Assembly: GCA_963971225.1 (NCBI GenBank)
Contig: OZ020267.1
Coordinates: 55,011,590 to 55,075,589 of the forward strand
Origin: Melieria omissa
Lineage: Eukaryota > Arthropoda > Insecta > Diptera > Ulidiidae
DNA: 64,000 nt
Direction of reading: 5' to 3'
Positions 21,669-32,664 of this stretch are shown in pieces. The translations under genes were made by a program, and so were the position numbers. A model generated the notes under the pieces. That model was given only the letters and a program-made list of their open reading frames with translations, was not told where the DNA came from and searched no databases. How positions within the stretch are numbered: the stretch's first letter is position 1; each line of letters begins with the position of its first letter.

Positions 21669-23495
21669 TTATGTTTCCTGTGGTTGCTGCAGGAAGAAAA
21701 CGTACACCATGACGGTTAGTGAGAATATCGCAAACATGAATAGAGCTTGCTTCACGTGGTACTTGCGCTCCACCGTCTGTACGAAATGCTTGAACGATGC
21801 ATCCACATCGTCCTCGGCCGCGTCGAGTGGGTGACGCTGCAACGGCGACTGCTGGTAGCCGCTGTATCGTGGGGGCGCTATGGGCGTGTTCAATTTGGTC
21901 TTGAGGCTGCGGCGATGCGGCACGCGCTCATAGATCTGGGTGCCACCGTAGCTGCTGGTTGTGCGTCCGCTGCCCAGCGAGCGTCCAAGTGGTGGCGAAG
22001 TGGCCGAGTAGTCGTCGCTGCTGGCATCTTCCTCACTGTCAATGAACGACTCCTCCACGGGCTCTTCGTCGTCGTCGTCTTCGTCTGAGATTGTGGTCGT
22101 CTCCTGCACTATGGTGGAGTGTGCGCGAGGTGTCGCTACACTGGGGCTGTACTGGCGCTCGGTTGCACCGGTTTTAGCTGCCGTGGTCAGAGTGGGCGAG
22201 CCGTAGCTGTGACGTGCTGCTGCGCCCAAACTGTCGCGGAATGTGGACTGCAGCTGCGGCTCGAAGGGCAGTCGCTGTCCTGCTGTGCGTTCCTGCTCGC
22301 GATACATGCTGCTTAGGTACTTGGTGCGATCGTAACCGCTGGCGGAGTGCACAGAGTCTCCGTCACCAATTCGCTCTGTGTTCTCGCCGAGCTCACGCAC
22401 TGGTGTCGGCGACAGCTCCTGGGTGTACGATGTGGTCAGTACGCCCGACTTTGAGAGTGAGCTAGCGCGTTCTGAACGCGGTGGCGTAGTGGAAAGCGTG
22501 TCTGTGGGCAAACGCGGATACAAGCGCTTTGCGTCGGCCTGGTCGTAGCTGCTGTTAGTGATATTGGACTTGGCGAGCGAAAAGGGCTGCTTGAAGACCG
22601 GTTCGGGTGCAACGAATGCGGGAGAACCGATAAAGTTGCCGCTGGTCAATGTTGCCTTGGGAACGTGCTCCTCCGCATTGTATGAAGTGCTGGTGATGGT
22701 CGATTGGGAGAGTCCAATTGGCCGCCGGATGAACGGCTCGCGCGTTGTGGCTGTTGGCTCTCCAAAACTGCCAGCAGTGCGTGCTGTGTATGGACTGATG
22801 GTGGGCGAAGTATGGGGGAACAGATTGGGACGCTGGAAAATCGGTTCCTGTCGTGTATAATTCAGTGCCGACGGAGCAGGCGACGAATGTTGGTAAGTGG
22901 CAGCGTTGGTAGCGGTGCGCGAGTTATTGCTGGCGATGGAGCTAATGCTGCCACTACGTCTAACCTCAATGTTGAAGTCATCCATATCCTGCTCGCCCAA
23001 GTCTATGTCCATAGGTATGATGCGCACATTCTTACCCGCTACAACTGTGCTAGCACGTTCTGCGTTCAATTTACGTGTTGTTTCTGGCGACTTCAAAATG
23101 CCAGGCTTTGTTGCTACCGGTGATGTAGTTGTTGTTTTTGACAATTGCACCGTGGCCGGAACACTGTACCGATTGTTGTTAACATTCCCCGCTGGCCGTC
23201 TGGGCGATTGTGTCCTTGGCGATGCCTTGCCTTTGTTGCCACGTTGCTGTTGCTCTTCCTCATCATCCACCAGCACCGTCACATTGATGGTTTGTCGTCG
23301 ATTAGCCTCGGTTGCGTTTTGCTTGCGGCTCGTTTTCGGCGAAGCCACTGGCAACGTACCCATACATTTTCGCAGCTTGCGGATGATGACGTCGCGACTC
23401 GAGTCGGCTACTGGCACATTCAATCCATATTCCACGCACTTGACGTGCAACTCCTTGTTGCTCAGTGTTTCCAGTTTATCGCCCGGCTGTGACAT
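21669..23495 (-). CDS. bocks: LEM-domain inner nuclear membrane protein, bocksbeutel-like
   Basis: A single uninterrupted 608-codon frame on the minus strand. Residues 1-45 form a LEM domain (LETLSNKELHVKCVEYGLNV...VIIRKLRKC), the fold that binds barrier-to-autointegration factor (BAF). Residues 45-570 are Ser/Thr/Pro-rich and probably disordered, with an acidic patch near 465-490 (DEDDDDEEPVEES) and short repeated motifs around TSYN, SSYD and TSYT. A single hydrophobic helix at about 584-602 lies close to the C-terminus, giving a tail-anchored inner-nuclear-membrane topology with the LEM domain in the nucleoplasm. This matches fly bocksbeutel, and more loosely otefin/emerin; gene order favours bocksbeutel. 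The linker seems longer than in Drosophila as I remember it. The ATG is the first in frame, and no intron is needed. Confidence 0.85.
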   Translation of the reverse strand: MSQPGDKLETLSNKELHVKCVEYGLNVPVADSSRDVIIRKLRKCMGTLPVASPKTSRKQNATEANRRQTINVTVLVDDEEEQQQRGNKGKASPRTQSPRRPAGNVNNNRYSVPATVQLSKTTTTSPVATKPGILKSPETTRKLNAERASTVVAGKNVRIIPMDIDLGEQDMDDFNIEVRRSGSISSIASNNSRTATNAATYQHSSPAPSALNYTRQEPIFQRPNLFPHTSPTISPYTARTAGSFGEPTATTREPFIRRPIGLSQSTITSTSYNAEEHVPKATLTSGNFIGSPAFVAPEPVFKQPFSLAKSNITNSSYDQADAKRLYPRLPTDTLSTTPPRSERASSLSKSGVLTTSYTQELSPTPVRELGENTERIGDGDSVHSASGYDRTKYLSSMYREQERTAGQRLPFEPQLQSTFRDSLGAAARHSYGSPTLTTAAKTGATERQYSPSVATPRAHSTIVQETTTISDEDDDDEEPVEESFIDSEEDASSDDYSATSPPLGRSLGSGRTTSSYGGTQIYERVPHRRSLKTKLNTPIAPPRYSGYQQSPLQRHPLDAAEDDVDASFKHFVQTVERKYHVKQALFMFAIFSLTVMVYVFFLQQPQET

Positions 23496-24583
23496 TATTT
23501 ATTTTCTTGTTGTTGTTTTTGCACACGAGAAACAGAAAATTTGCGGGATTTGTGAGTTTTACTGGAATTTTTTTACACTTTTTCACTTGGAAAAAATTCA
23601 ACGTCCGCACAAAGGAAAAGTATTATTCATAGTGGTGAAATGTTTTGGTTTTTTGTTATTGTTCTTATGGCCCAAGGTTGCAGTCGAACAGTGCTGCCAG
23701 CTTCGGGAAATGAGTGATGGATGAAATGCAGCTCTGCGCTGTTCTGGAGATGTTCTGAAAATAAATAAATATATTTATATTTTTTTTAATTCGATTTTTC
23801 CGCAGTTTCTCTTTTCTTTAACACTGAAAGACACATTTTAAAATCAAGCTTGTTAGTTATTCCAATTATTAAGACGGTGGTTGGAATATAGTCTGCATCA
23901 CATATCCGAGGGACATAAAATTAATGTAAAAGTTTAACAATGCAGAGTGCATTAACCATTACGCCCAGAAGTGAGCCTCACAGTCTCACTAAAGACTTCA
24001 AAGGGTTATTAATCCAAAAGATTTTCGATTCCACTATTTTATGTAATCCCCTAATGGAATGTCCGAATTTTGTTGCATTAATAAATTTAACATTTTAAAC
24101 AGTTTTTGTACTTTTTAAACAAATGTTTTCAGTAATGTAGCTCATAAAAGCCTGACAGTCACTTCTGGGTTAACTTTCCTTTTAAAATTCTGCGAATTAA
24201 GATTAATTGCAGTGTTTGTTTACTTATTGGATTAAATGCATTAACGTATTTCTATGAAATTTACCGCACATTGAATGTATGAGTTGTAAAGAATCATAAG
24301 CTCTTCGTAAAATGTGCTGGGTTGCTGCTTTGGGTTGCGGAATAGCGGATCCCCTTTTGTGGAACTAGTGATTGAATTTTGACAGCGCTGCTCTAGTATA
24401 CGTTGGCGTTTCTGGTGTATATTCGTTCTAAAAGCCTAAAGCTTTTCAGCATGTTTTGTCTGTTAGTTTTTTAAGCAATTCTATTACACGAAACTGGCTG
24501 CACTTATCCGTGTTGCCAATTTGGGAACAGAACTTTGACAGCTGTTTCCTTCCCAGTGATGGTTTTTGACATTTGGTGCATGT
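23496..24583. promoter_or_regulatory. Divergent intergenic region between bocksbeutel and RpL35A
   Basis: About 1.1 kb that should contain both promoters. The segment next to bocksbeutel (23496-23720) is probably its 5' leader. The rest is AT-rich with no coding frame. The RpL35A transcription start is placed at its right end. Confidence 0.45.
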
Positions 24584-24614
24584 CTTCTCTCTTTCGCCAT
24601 TTGTCAAGTTTCCG
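24584..24614 (+). promoter_or_regulatory. RpL35A 5'-TOP leader / first non-coding exon
   Basis: A pyrimidine tract (TCTTCTCTCTTTCGCC) of the 5' terminal oligopyrimidine kind found at starts of ribosomal-protein mRNAs. It is followed by a donor GTACGT at 24615. The matching acceptor is at 24979-24980 (TATTGCAG), eight bases before the RpL35A ATG. The 366-base leader intron and the exact start base are inferred. Confidence 0.6.
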
Positions 24615-24987
24615 GTACGTACGCGATTTTTATAACACTGCCTATAATTTCATTAAAATCCAACGCAAAATTCTTTCAACCGCCTAAAATGCACTCAAGC
24701 ATTTGCAAATAATTAATTGTGGATCATTTGCGAGTAGTTGTTGTCTAATTTTGTGAAAGCACTGATGCGATGTTTGCGGATGAGAAAAGCGCAAATGCAA
24801 AAACAAATCCAAAGAATGACCCAACGCTGAGACATCTCAAATATTTCAATAGGAAACTGATACGATAGCTTAGTGCGAACACGTCTAGAACACAATTAAT
24901 TTGCAAATGTTGTCAGAGGCGGTTCAAGTGCATGTTGACCCAGTGCGAGATTTGTTCTAATTGGAAGCAATTGTATTGCAGGTAACC

Positions 24988-26030
24988 ATGTCGCAAACAC
25001 CAGGAAAGCCAGCTGCTGCTGCCGCTGCTCCAGCACCAGCCGCTGCCGTCAAGGCGCCAAAGGCTGCCAAGGCTCCAAAAGCTGCCAAAGCGCCAAAAAT
25101 CGAGAAGCCCACTGCACCCGTTAAGGCTGCACCAAAGTACAAGCGCCACGGTCGTCTGTTCGCCAAGGCTGTCTTCACTGGCTACAAGCGCGGCCTGAGA
25201 AATCAACACGAAAACCAGGCTATCCTCAAGGTGTGTTTGTGTAGTGTTTGCAATTTTTGTTTTCGTTGACTTGAGCTGTTGTGTTCTATTGTTGTTTAGA
25301 TCGAAGGTGCCCGTCGCAAGGAGCATGGCCTCTTCTACGTTGGCAAGCGTTGCGTGTATGTGTACAAGGCTGAGACAAAGAAGTGCGTGCCACAGCATCC
25401 CGAACGCAAGACCAGAATCCGTGCCATCTGGGGCAAGGTGACGCGCCTGCATGGAAACACTGGCTCAGTGCGTGCACGCTTCAACAGGAATCTGCCCGGT
25501 CATGCAATGGGACATCGCATTCGCATTGTAAGTAATATGGAATATGGCAGTTTTGAATCAAATAGAAATAAGAGTATAAAAAATCTTTTTAAATTTTTTT
25601 TTATATTTTTTTAAATTTTATTTTTAAAAATTTTATTTTTTTAAATTTTATTTGATTGTTTTCACATATTTTTATTGGCCGTTTGGTTTTGCTGCTTTAG
25701 TATAAATAATTTAAAATCATTATTTTGTATATATAATTCATTCATTTGTGTTTTTCCTCATTTACTGTTTGGGTTTTTAATTCATTTTTTAAACTATTTT
25801 GATATAAGTTTAATGTAATCGAATATTCAAATTATTTTAATTTATTATATTTTATATTTTTTATTTGTAATTTTGAACATTTAATTTTGGTTCGATTTTA
25901 ATTATTTCTAATGTTTAGTACTGTAGTCCATTTATTTCTATTGTACTGCATAACAATTTCAACTGTACAACACACTAATCGCTTGTTTATCCTTTTTTAC
26001 TTGCAGATGCTGTACCCGTCGAGGATCTAA
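24988..26030 (+). CDS. RpL35A: Ribosomal protein eL33 (RpL35A)
   Basis: Three coding exons (24988-25230, 25300-25527, 26007-26030) give 164 residues. All introns are phase 0 with good GT...AG sites. The third exon codes only for MLYPSRI plus stop, the expected eL33 ending. The conserved core begins at [20 protein letters not shown] and runs through [13 protein letters not shown]. It is preceded by an Ala/Lys/Pro-rich extension of about 50 residues with a repeated KAPKAAK unit, of the kind some insect ribosomal proteins carry. eL33 is a component of the cytosolic large ribosomal subunit. A leader intron ends eight bases before the ATG (acceptor at 24980), which fixes the start; an in-frame ATG at 24961 lies within that intron. 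A TOP tract marks the likely transcription start. Confidence 0.96.
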
Positions 26031-26064
26031 GTGATTAACTATAGCTGCAGATTTCGTTTTTTTA

Positions 26065-26074
26065 AATAAATAAA
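26065..26074 (+). terminator. Poly(A) signals of RpL35A
   Basis: Two overlapping AATAAA hexamers about 35-45 bases after the RpL35A stop codon. Confidence 0.6.
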
Positions 26075-27779
26075 AACTAATAATTACAATTCTACAAAGT
26101 TAAAGAAATTTGCTTGAATACATGGAACATAATGCGCAGATATTATTGAAGCTTTCGGTGTAATTTTTATTTGCTCAAAATATTGTTACAAAAATTCAGT
26201 TTGATTTTAACCAAAGATACAAAAATTCTGTCAACAAGTTCAACCAACGACATTTCAATAACATAGTTGGAACCATTCGCAAACGATTTAACGCTAACGG
26301 ATTAAGCCTAAATGCAGCTGTAGTTCAATTGCAGCAGCTGCTGCGATCGAGTTTGCTGCAGAACGCAGTACATGCCGCAAAGAACATTCCACCATGTTCG
26401 TTCAAAAACTTCCAGCAGCCACCAATCTGTCTGTCGCCAAGGTTTCTCGCTACGTTTTGGCTTCTAATGAGAATAAGGAATTCCACTGCAGAGCGCGATT
26501 GGAATACGAATATGCCGCAGTCGAACTCAAACTATTCAATTTGTTCTCTGGCAAACGCTCCTCGACTCGTGCGCCGCTGCTGTCGAGTGTTTCCGGCCGC
26601 ATGTCTGTTCGCAGTTGTTATTGTTATTCGACAGCAAGCGGCGCAGAAAGGAGCGCAAACAAGTTCTGCATGGCGAACGCTTCCCACAGTCTGTAGCACT
26701 AACTGTCAGCCAGCCAGCGAGTCATTCAGTAAATTGCTTCATTCCTGTGCGGCATAACGAACAGTTTGTTGTTGCCGTTTCTGTTTTGGGACAGCAGCGG
26801 CAAGCGGCTGCTCTATTCGCCTTTTGATCTTGTTTCGAATTCTTGCAGTTGTGCATTCTTTGATTTCCACTTTGGCTTTGGCATTTGCCAGTTGGCGTTG
26901 TTGTTTTCCATTCTACTGTTGCAGTTGCTGTCGTTGTTTTGTTGTTGTTACTGTTGGCATGCACGTTTGTTGTCAAACTTGTTGGGCCTTTCAGATGTCG
27001 TGGTCGCGATCAGGAAGAGGAGATAGGTGGGGGCCGTTGTGTGTCGCTTGGAATTTTGGCATTTGAAATGTTTTCATAAATCAGCGATTACTTATTCCTT
27101 TTTTATGGTGTTTCATTCTTGTGCGCCTTTATTGCATTTGCCGTTGTTGCGATGCGCCTGATGACGCATTGCCGCTTGCAGGAGTTGTCCATTCTCGGTT
27201 TCCTCTTGCTTGAGTTGGACTTGCAGTGAAAGGCTTCAGCGACGGTTCGCATGGAGTGTTATTGGTTTCTGTTTAGCTGAGTGCGGGAGTGCCCTGTGAA
27301 ACTATTAATTTCAACTCAGCTGTGGGGCAGACTTGCATCTCTTGGTCGATTTATGGCGACTTTAAAAGTTTTTTGGTATCTCAAAATTTTAAAAGTTGAC
27401 TCTCGGAGTTTATTAACTGCGAGTGGGGAAATTTAGGTAAAAATTCTGGACAGGTACAACATTTTGTAGAGAATCCATGCCTTATGCTTTAAATTTTATA
27501 GACATGAATGAAAAGGAAAAGTAAATTTAAAGCTATGAGGTTTGACCAGCAGTTCTTCGGGGATTTTAGTTTTCCTCGGACCAGAAGATCTTTGCCCAGT
27601 CAAAAGTGAGTTGCAAGTTCCAGATCGGATTTGATGGAATGAATGAAGTAATTAATAAAGTAATGATCGTATTAATCGATCGATCGATTAATAAAGTAGT
27701 AATCTGTATCTCGCATTGTATACGAACGTAAAATGCATTAAAAAAAAGTAAGTATTCGTATAAAAAACTTCTCAGGCGG
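26075..27779. other. Intergenic, no gene seen; contains a 24-bp palindrome
   Basis: Several short open frames at 26300-27080 are driven by GTT/CAG-rich low complexity and show no family resemblance. A palindrome at 27670-27693 is built from overlapping ATCG units (TATTAATCGATC then its reverse complement). Confidence 0.4.
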
Positions 27780-28432
27780 TTTGTGATTGCTTGACTCAGT
27801 TTTGTTTGAGTTTTAGCAAAGAAAAAATATTGAACCTCGTAGACCGAATATGCAGTTGCGAACCGCTGTTGAATCACAACAAAATCCATCCATTTCTCAT
27901 TTCCGAAGAGGATGGTAACTGGTGGTGACAAATGAATCACGACAACGTCAAGCGAACAGCGAATAGAGCATTGCAGCCAGGATTGACGATCAGGCAGGTT
28001 TTGCTGTACTACTATGAGCTGCTTCTCTATGGATAAACTCTTAATTCGGACCTGTGGTGTCAACAACTGAATTGTATAAAGGAAGCAATCGCCCAAAAGC
28101 GGCCAGTTTTGGTCAATGGGAGAGCAATTGTGTACCATCAGGACAACGGCCAGAGTCGCACACTCGTCGATAGTGACTCGTCAGAAGCTTGGGGAGCTTA
28201 GTTTGGAGGTTATTTTGCATCCACTTTAGAGTCCGGATCTGGGACCAAGTGATTACCAGACAGGATGAACGAATGATTTTGTTGGTGAAAAATTGGACTC
28301 AAGAGATGTGAAAATTCCCAGTGTTAGCCAATAGGGTCCAGGGTTTCTATGAGAAAGGCATAATGGAATTGCCTTCAAAATGGCAACAAGTTGTCGAACA
28401 AAACGTTGCATTTTTGACCCAAATCGAATCAT
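27780..28432 (+). mobile_element. Decayed mariner transposase
   Basis: With frameshifts and stops ignored, the + strand reads as a mariner transposase. There is a VTGDEKW-like block near 27913-27935 whose Trp is now a stop, then DNVKR at 27941, then YYELLLYG...LNSDLWCQQL, KEAIAQKRP, and HQDN at about 28136. Further on come PDLGPSDY near 28233 and LPSKWQQVV near 28370. Two catalytic-aspartate contexts (HQDN, PSDY) are still visible. The reading frame shifts several times, so the copy is dead. No terminal repeats were seen. A minus-strand open frame at 28138-27566 overlaps this relic and is not a gene. Confidence 0.75.
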
Positions 28433-28489
28433 TTTATGCAAAACAAAGAATTCAAGTCCATGAAAAAGGAATGGATCTCTTTAACTAAA

Positions 28490-30118
28490 GAGTCCGTGTT
28501 GAAGCGTTGTCCTTCCTTCGTCCATGCGCTTCTACTGATTTTTAATAGATCTCTTGCTGCTGGGGTTTTTTTAGATGCTTGGAAAGTAACTTCAATCAAT
28601 CCAGTTTTTAAGAGTGGCAACAAAAATAATGTTATCAATTATTGTTCTATCTCCAAGTTGTGCGCTGTGTCCAAGCTCTTTGAATGTATCATTAAAAAAG
28701 ACTATTTTGCTGTCAAAAAAATTTTACTTATGTCCTAATAAACATAGTTTCATGTCTGACCGGTCAACTGTCACAAACTTGGCTATTTTCACCGAAGACT
28801 GTCTATCAGCTTTTCACTCTGGTTTCCAAGTTGATTGTGTTCATACGGATTTTTCGAAGACCTTTGATGAAGTTAGCCATAGTCAGGCGCGGATCCAGAA
28901 AAATATTTCGCGGGGGGCTTTTAAAAAGTAATTCTTTAATATTTATAAAATGCCTTTTAATTTGTATGTAGTTTTATAGTTGATCCAAATATTTCGGGGG
29001 TTTCAACCCCCCACCCCCTGGATCCGCCACTGGCCATAGTATTCTTATTTCAAAATTTGCCAAACTTGGTTTTCATTCTGTCTTCTTAGAGTGGATTACC
29101 TCCTATCTTAGTAATCGCAGTTGTACTGTTGTGATTGACAATGCTTCATCTCGGCCTTTTATTGCGTCATCTGGTGTATCCCAAGGGAGCATTCTTGGAC
29201 CACTGTTTTTTATAATATTCTATAATATATATAATATTAATGTTAATGATATTAGTTGTTGTTTTTTAAACTCCAAATTTTTTCTTTACGCCAATGATCT
29301 AAAAATTTCCTCTACTATAACTTCCTTTATTGATCAGCAAAACCTTTAATCTCTTAGTGACATTAGGGACCTTGGAGTTATTTTTGATTCCAAGCTCACT
29401 TTTTCCAGTCGTCTCAACTTTATTAAATCTAAAGCATATTCAATGCTTGTTTTTGTTAGGCGGAACAGTGTTAACTTCACTGATCCTAACACCGTAAAAA
29501 CGCTTTTTTATGGCTATGTCCGCTTAGTGCTCGAATATGCGGTTTTTGTTTGGAGACCATATCGCAGTGTGCATATCAAACGACTTGAACGAGTCCAGAA
29601 AGTGTTTTTAAGTGTTCCTGTTCCGTCGTACTATTCTATGTGCTCCTTATTGCATAGAAAGACCCTCGAAGGCAGGAGTAAGATTCTCCCTATGACGTTT
29701 GTATTTGATTTGGTTACTGGTGGTATTGACTGTTCCTTGTTGCTGGATAGAATCAATTTTCATGTTCCCGCCAAACAGTTGCGGAATTATGAAATTTTCA
29801 GTCTTGCCTGCTGTCGTGCAAATTACGCCCAATTTGCGCCCCTGGCTGGAACTTTGGCTGAAGTTAATTCGCTTTATAATTTTGTTGATTTATTAAATAA
29901 CATATGACAACATGACACTTTGCGGACGTCTGAACCCTCTATGGTTCCAGGAATATATTTGTTTATTGGTCCTTAGAATACTTTGAAGTTTTAGGAAAAA
30001 TACGAATTTAATAAACTGAATATTTAAGTTTAAAGAAGAGAAGTATACACGTTTTTTTATGGTATATCTTGACATAGTAAAGGAAGAAGAAAAAGAAAAT
30101 TTTATTAAATAAATAAAT
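28490..30118 (+). mobile_element. Jockey-type non-LTR retrotransposon, 5'-truncated and broken
   Basis: Reverse-transcriptase blocks appear in order: NRSLAAGVFLDAWK...PVFKSGNKN; HSFMSDRSTVTNL...DFSKTFDE; then, after an inserted element, SGVSQGSILGPLFF; and LYANDLKIS, where the catalytic YADD has become YAND. The C-terminal region (29443-29907) ends ...YNFVDLLNN. The 3' UTR follows to an AATAAATAAATA tail at about 30103-30118. Several frameshifts and stops break the frame. The copy starts directly after the mariner relic, so it is 5'-truncated in the usual way. A second copy of its 3' UTR lies at 33006-33205 on the other strand. Confidence 0.8.
28884..29032. mobile_element. 149-bp hAT-type MITE nested in the jockey-type LINE
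   Basis: The left end is CAGGCGCGGATCCAG. The right end, read as reverse complement, is CAGTGGCGGATCCAG (13 of 15 match). An exact 8-bp target duplication GCCATAGT flanks it at 28876-28883 and 29033-29040. An 8-bp duplication and CAG ends are the hAT hallmark. It splits the reverse-transcriptase frame between DFSKTFDEVSHS and the following SKFAKLGFHS block, so it inserted after the LINE. Confidence 0.85.
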
Positions 30119-30128
30119 ATACCTAGTA

Positions 30129-30745
30129 TAGGGTGTTTTTTTAGAGGTTTGTTTTTCGAATAGAGATAAAACTGGCATTTTGTGGTCAAATCTGGCAACT
30201 CTAATGTCATTTATGTTCAGTTTGGTTTGCCATTTCATCATGAACAGGTTGACAAAAGAACAACGCTTGCAAATCGTGCAAATTTATTTCGAAAATAATG
30301 GTTCAGTTCGCGAAGTTTACCGCAAGCTCCGTCCATTTTATGGTCGACATAATCGTCCATCAGAGCAAAATCGGTCCATCCATCGGTTAACCATGGGTCG
30401 TTTTCGCACTACGTTTACTCTATGTGATAATACGCATCCGCAGAGACGTCGAACAGTGCGCACCGAAGAAACAATTGCCGCTGTAGAGCAAAATGTTGAA
30501 GAGGACCCGAATGAATCGATTCGCCACCGTGCACAGCAATTGGAGCTTTGTCCATCAAGTTTAAAAATTGGACCTGTAGAATTGGCTTTATTCGAGCCAG
30601 CCGCGGCGGCCACATGCCCGAAATCATATTTAAACATTAATGGCATAAAATTATCCTTCCAGTAAAGCCAAATGGTGGACATTAAAACGATTTTCTTGTG
30701 TTTTATTTCAATTCGAAGTTCTATACCTCTAAAAAAAACACCCTA
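30129..30745 (+). mobile_element. Internally deleted Tc1/mariner-type element (617 bp)
   Basis: The ends are near-perfect inverted repeats starting TAGGGTGTTTTTTTAGAGGT, flanked by TA duplications at 30127-30128 and 30746-30747. From about 30240 it encodes a transposase N-terminus (LTKEQRLQIVQIYFENNGSV, then RRRTVRTEETIAAV and IRHRAQQLELCPSSLK), a helix-turn-helix DNA-binding region. The frame then jumps to the extreme C-terminus of the same kind of transposase (RASRGGHMPEIIFKH plus stop, near 30592-30635). The catalytic core between them is missing. It is therefore non-autonomous, but its ends look well kept. Confidence 0.8.
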
Positions 30746-31244
30746 TATATATATAATATTAAGTTTTGCATTAGTATTGGTACTCACTTAATTAATTTTC
30801 TTTTTTATTAATTAGTATCGCTAACGACCCAGTCTGTGTCTATGCTTGGCGTTCTCTGCAGTCCTTTTAAACCTAACGCAACATTTGTTAATTAGAATAA
30901 TTTGATAAATTTAATTGCAAGTTTGAAACAAATATCAAACGATAAAGCACTTCACAATGCGTAAAATATTTTCTTCTTCTTTTAATTATCTCTTATTCTT
31001 ATTTCTCTTTATCTTTCTTCTTATTTTTTTAATTATTTATGTATAATATATGTTTATAATGTTGTTTTTGTATTATTAATTCAACTTTACTATGTTTGAA
31101 TGGAATGGTGTCAGTTGTTGCCAAACGGTCAGCAATGGGTTAAGCCTTCCAATTGGAATTGCCAGTTGGAACGTAACGTTCCAGCGAGCCAGCCAGCACG
31201 CAACCGAGCGCGCTTTCTATCGCGCCGCGCTCTCTTGTCTAATC
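30746..31244. other. AT-rich spacer upstream of a probable first exon
   Basis: No coding frame or recognisable element. GC content rises from about 31100, where a promoter region seems to begin. Confidence 0.4.
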
Positions 31245-32279
31245 AGTTCTCTGCGAGCGGTTGAATTCGTCGATACGTGAACGTCTGGCATGAGCGGCAG
31301 CACGACCGACCTGTTGGATGCAGTTGGTTTATTTTTGTTTTCGCCAGTTGTTGTTGCATCAGACAACTACCTGTGCGCTGCCATAATAAAAGTGCAGCAA
31401 TAATGTTGCCTGTGTATTGTTAGTGTTAATTAAAAAGTCACCTCGAACACAAATCGACCGATCGAAATATTTGCCAAAAAATTCGTAATATCCGTTAATA
31501 TTAAAAACAAAAACAAGTGAAGAATTTGTGTGACATAGGGTGACCATTGCATACGCGCGCAGTGCAGCGTGTTTTTAGCTGCTTTGGAATTTTTCGTTTT
31601 CACGCTGAGTTGTGCGTCGCGTCTACGACACACCTTCCCGGCGAAGCGGTGTTGGTTGGTGCGTTGCTAACGTTTTCTACTGTTTATCCCTCTTCCGTAT
31701 TTTCGGATTTTCTTATTTTTCGTTGTGTGTCTTGTTTGTGTTGTTGTTGTAACATAAACACCAAAAACCGGTTGCGCTTCCCTGCCACAGCCATTGCAAA
31801 CGGCGCTTGGGGAACGGCCAAGCGACTCAAAGGTAGACAACAACAATAACAACTACAAAAAAACAAAAAAAAAAGTAATTTTTGAGCCAAACAAAACGTA
31901 AACGTCGAATTGAAAAAAGCACTCGCAAATTCCAGTAAATAGCACAACACAAGTGTCAGTAATCGAAACCACAACAGCAACAACCACAACGACTGCAAAA
32001 ACTAAAGCAACAAGTGAAAAACTGCAAAAGTTAACCTTTAAAAAAAGCATTCATAACCGAATTTAAAGTTTAAGTTTCGAGAAATTACAGTCAAAGCTGT
32101 TTCAAAGTGTTTTCTGCATATTGTGTGAAATTTAAATTCTTGCTTAGAAATTTAAGTATTGTAATTTGTTGTGCGATTCTTGAATTTTGTTGATCACGTC
32201 GATACGAGTTGCTTCGAGTTACCTTAAAATATTTTGAATATTGAACATCAGTCTGTGGATTCCGCACATTCCAAATGTG
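31245..32279 (+). other. Probable non-coding first exon of a large gene
   Basis: The sequence shifts from AT-rich spacer to fly-type 5' UTR: CAACAA, AAC and CAG-rich, with no long frame. It ends AATGTG followed by the perfect donor GTAAGT at 32280. An initiator-like TCAGTT with A at 31245 marks a possible start. I see no coding exon downstream inside the window, so the gene would be spliced to exons beyond 64 kb or to short ones I missed. The start base is a guess; the donor is clear. Confidence 0.5.
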
Positions 32280-32664
32280 GTAAGTGATCACTTTAGTTCA
32301 ATTCAATGCAATTCATATATATTTTTGCACTTTCCTTGCGCAAGAGGGAGAATATGTTAGGTTATGTATCGAGTGCCTAAATCACTAATAGGTGCGGAAA
32401 TAAGTAACAAACTAGGAATTCACTTGATAAACCAGAACTGAGAAACAATGAAACAATGACCTGTTAATAGGCTTCAGATATATCTTATCTACTTAACCCT
32501 TTCGCTACAGATTAAAGGGAATTAAAGGGATTAAAGGGAAAGTTAAAATTTTTAATTTTATGTTTTAGGCTTCTAAGTGGTTATATTAGAAACATTCCAT
32601 AAGAGTGTTTAGAGTGTATTTCTATGAGAGCAACCACATTGTTGTGGCTGTAATAATTACTTAA

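Noticed and set aside
22897..23724. 275-codon plus-strand open frame
   Set aside because: Antisense of the bocksbeutel-like LEM region; no independent support.
27566..28138. 190-codon minus-strand open frame
   Set aside because: It overlaps a plus-strand mariner relic whose conserved blocks are unmistakable; the minus-strand product resembles nothing.
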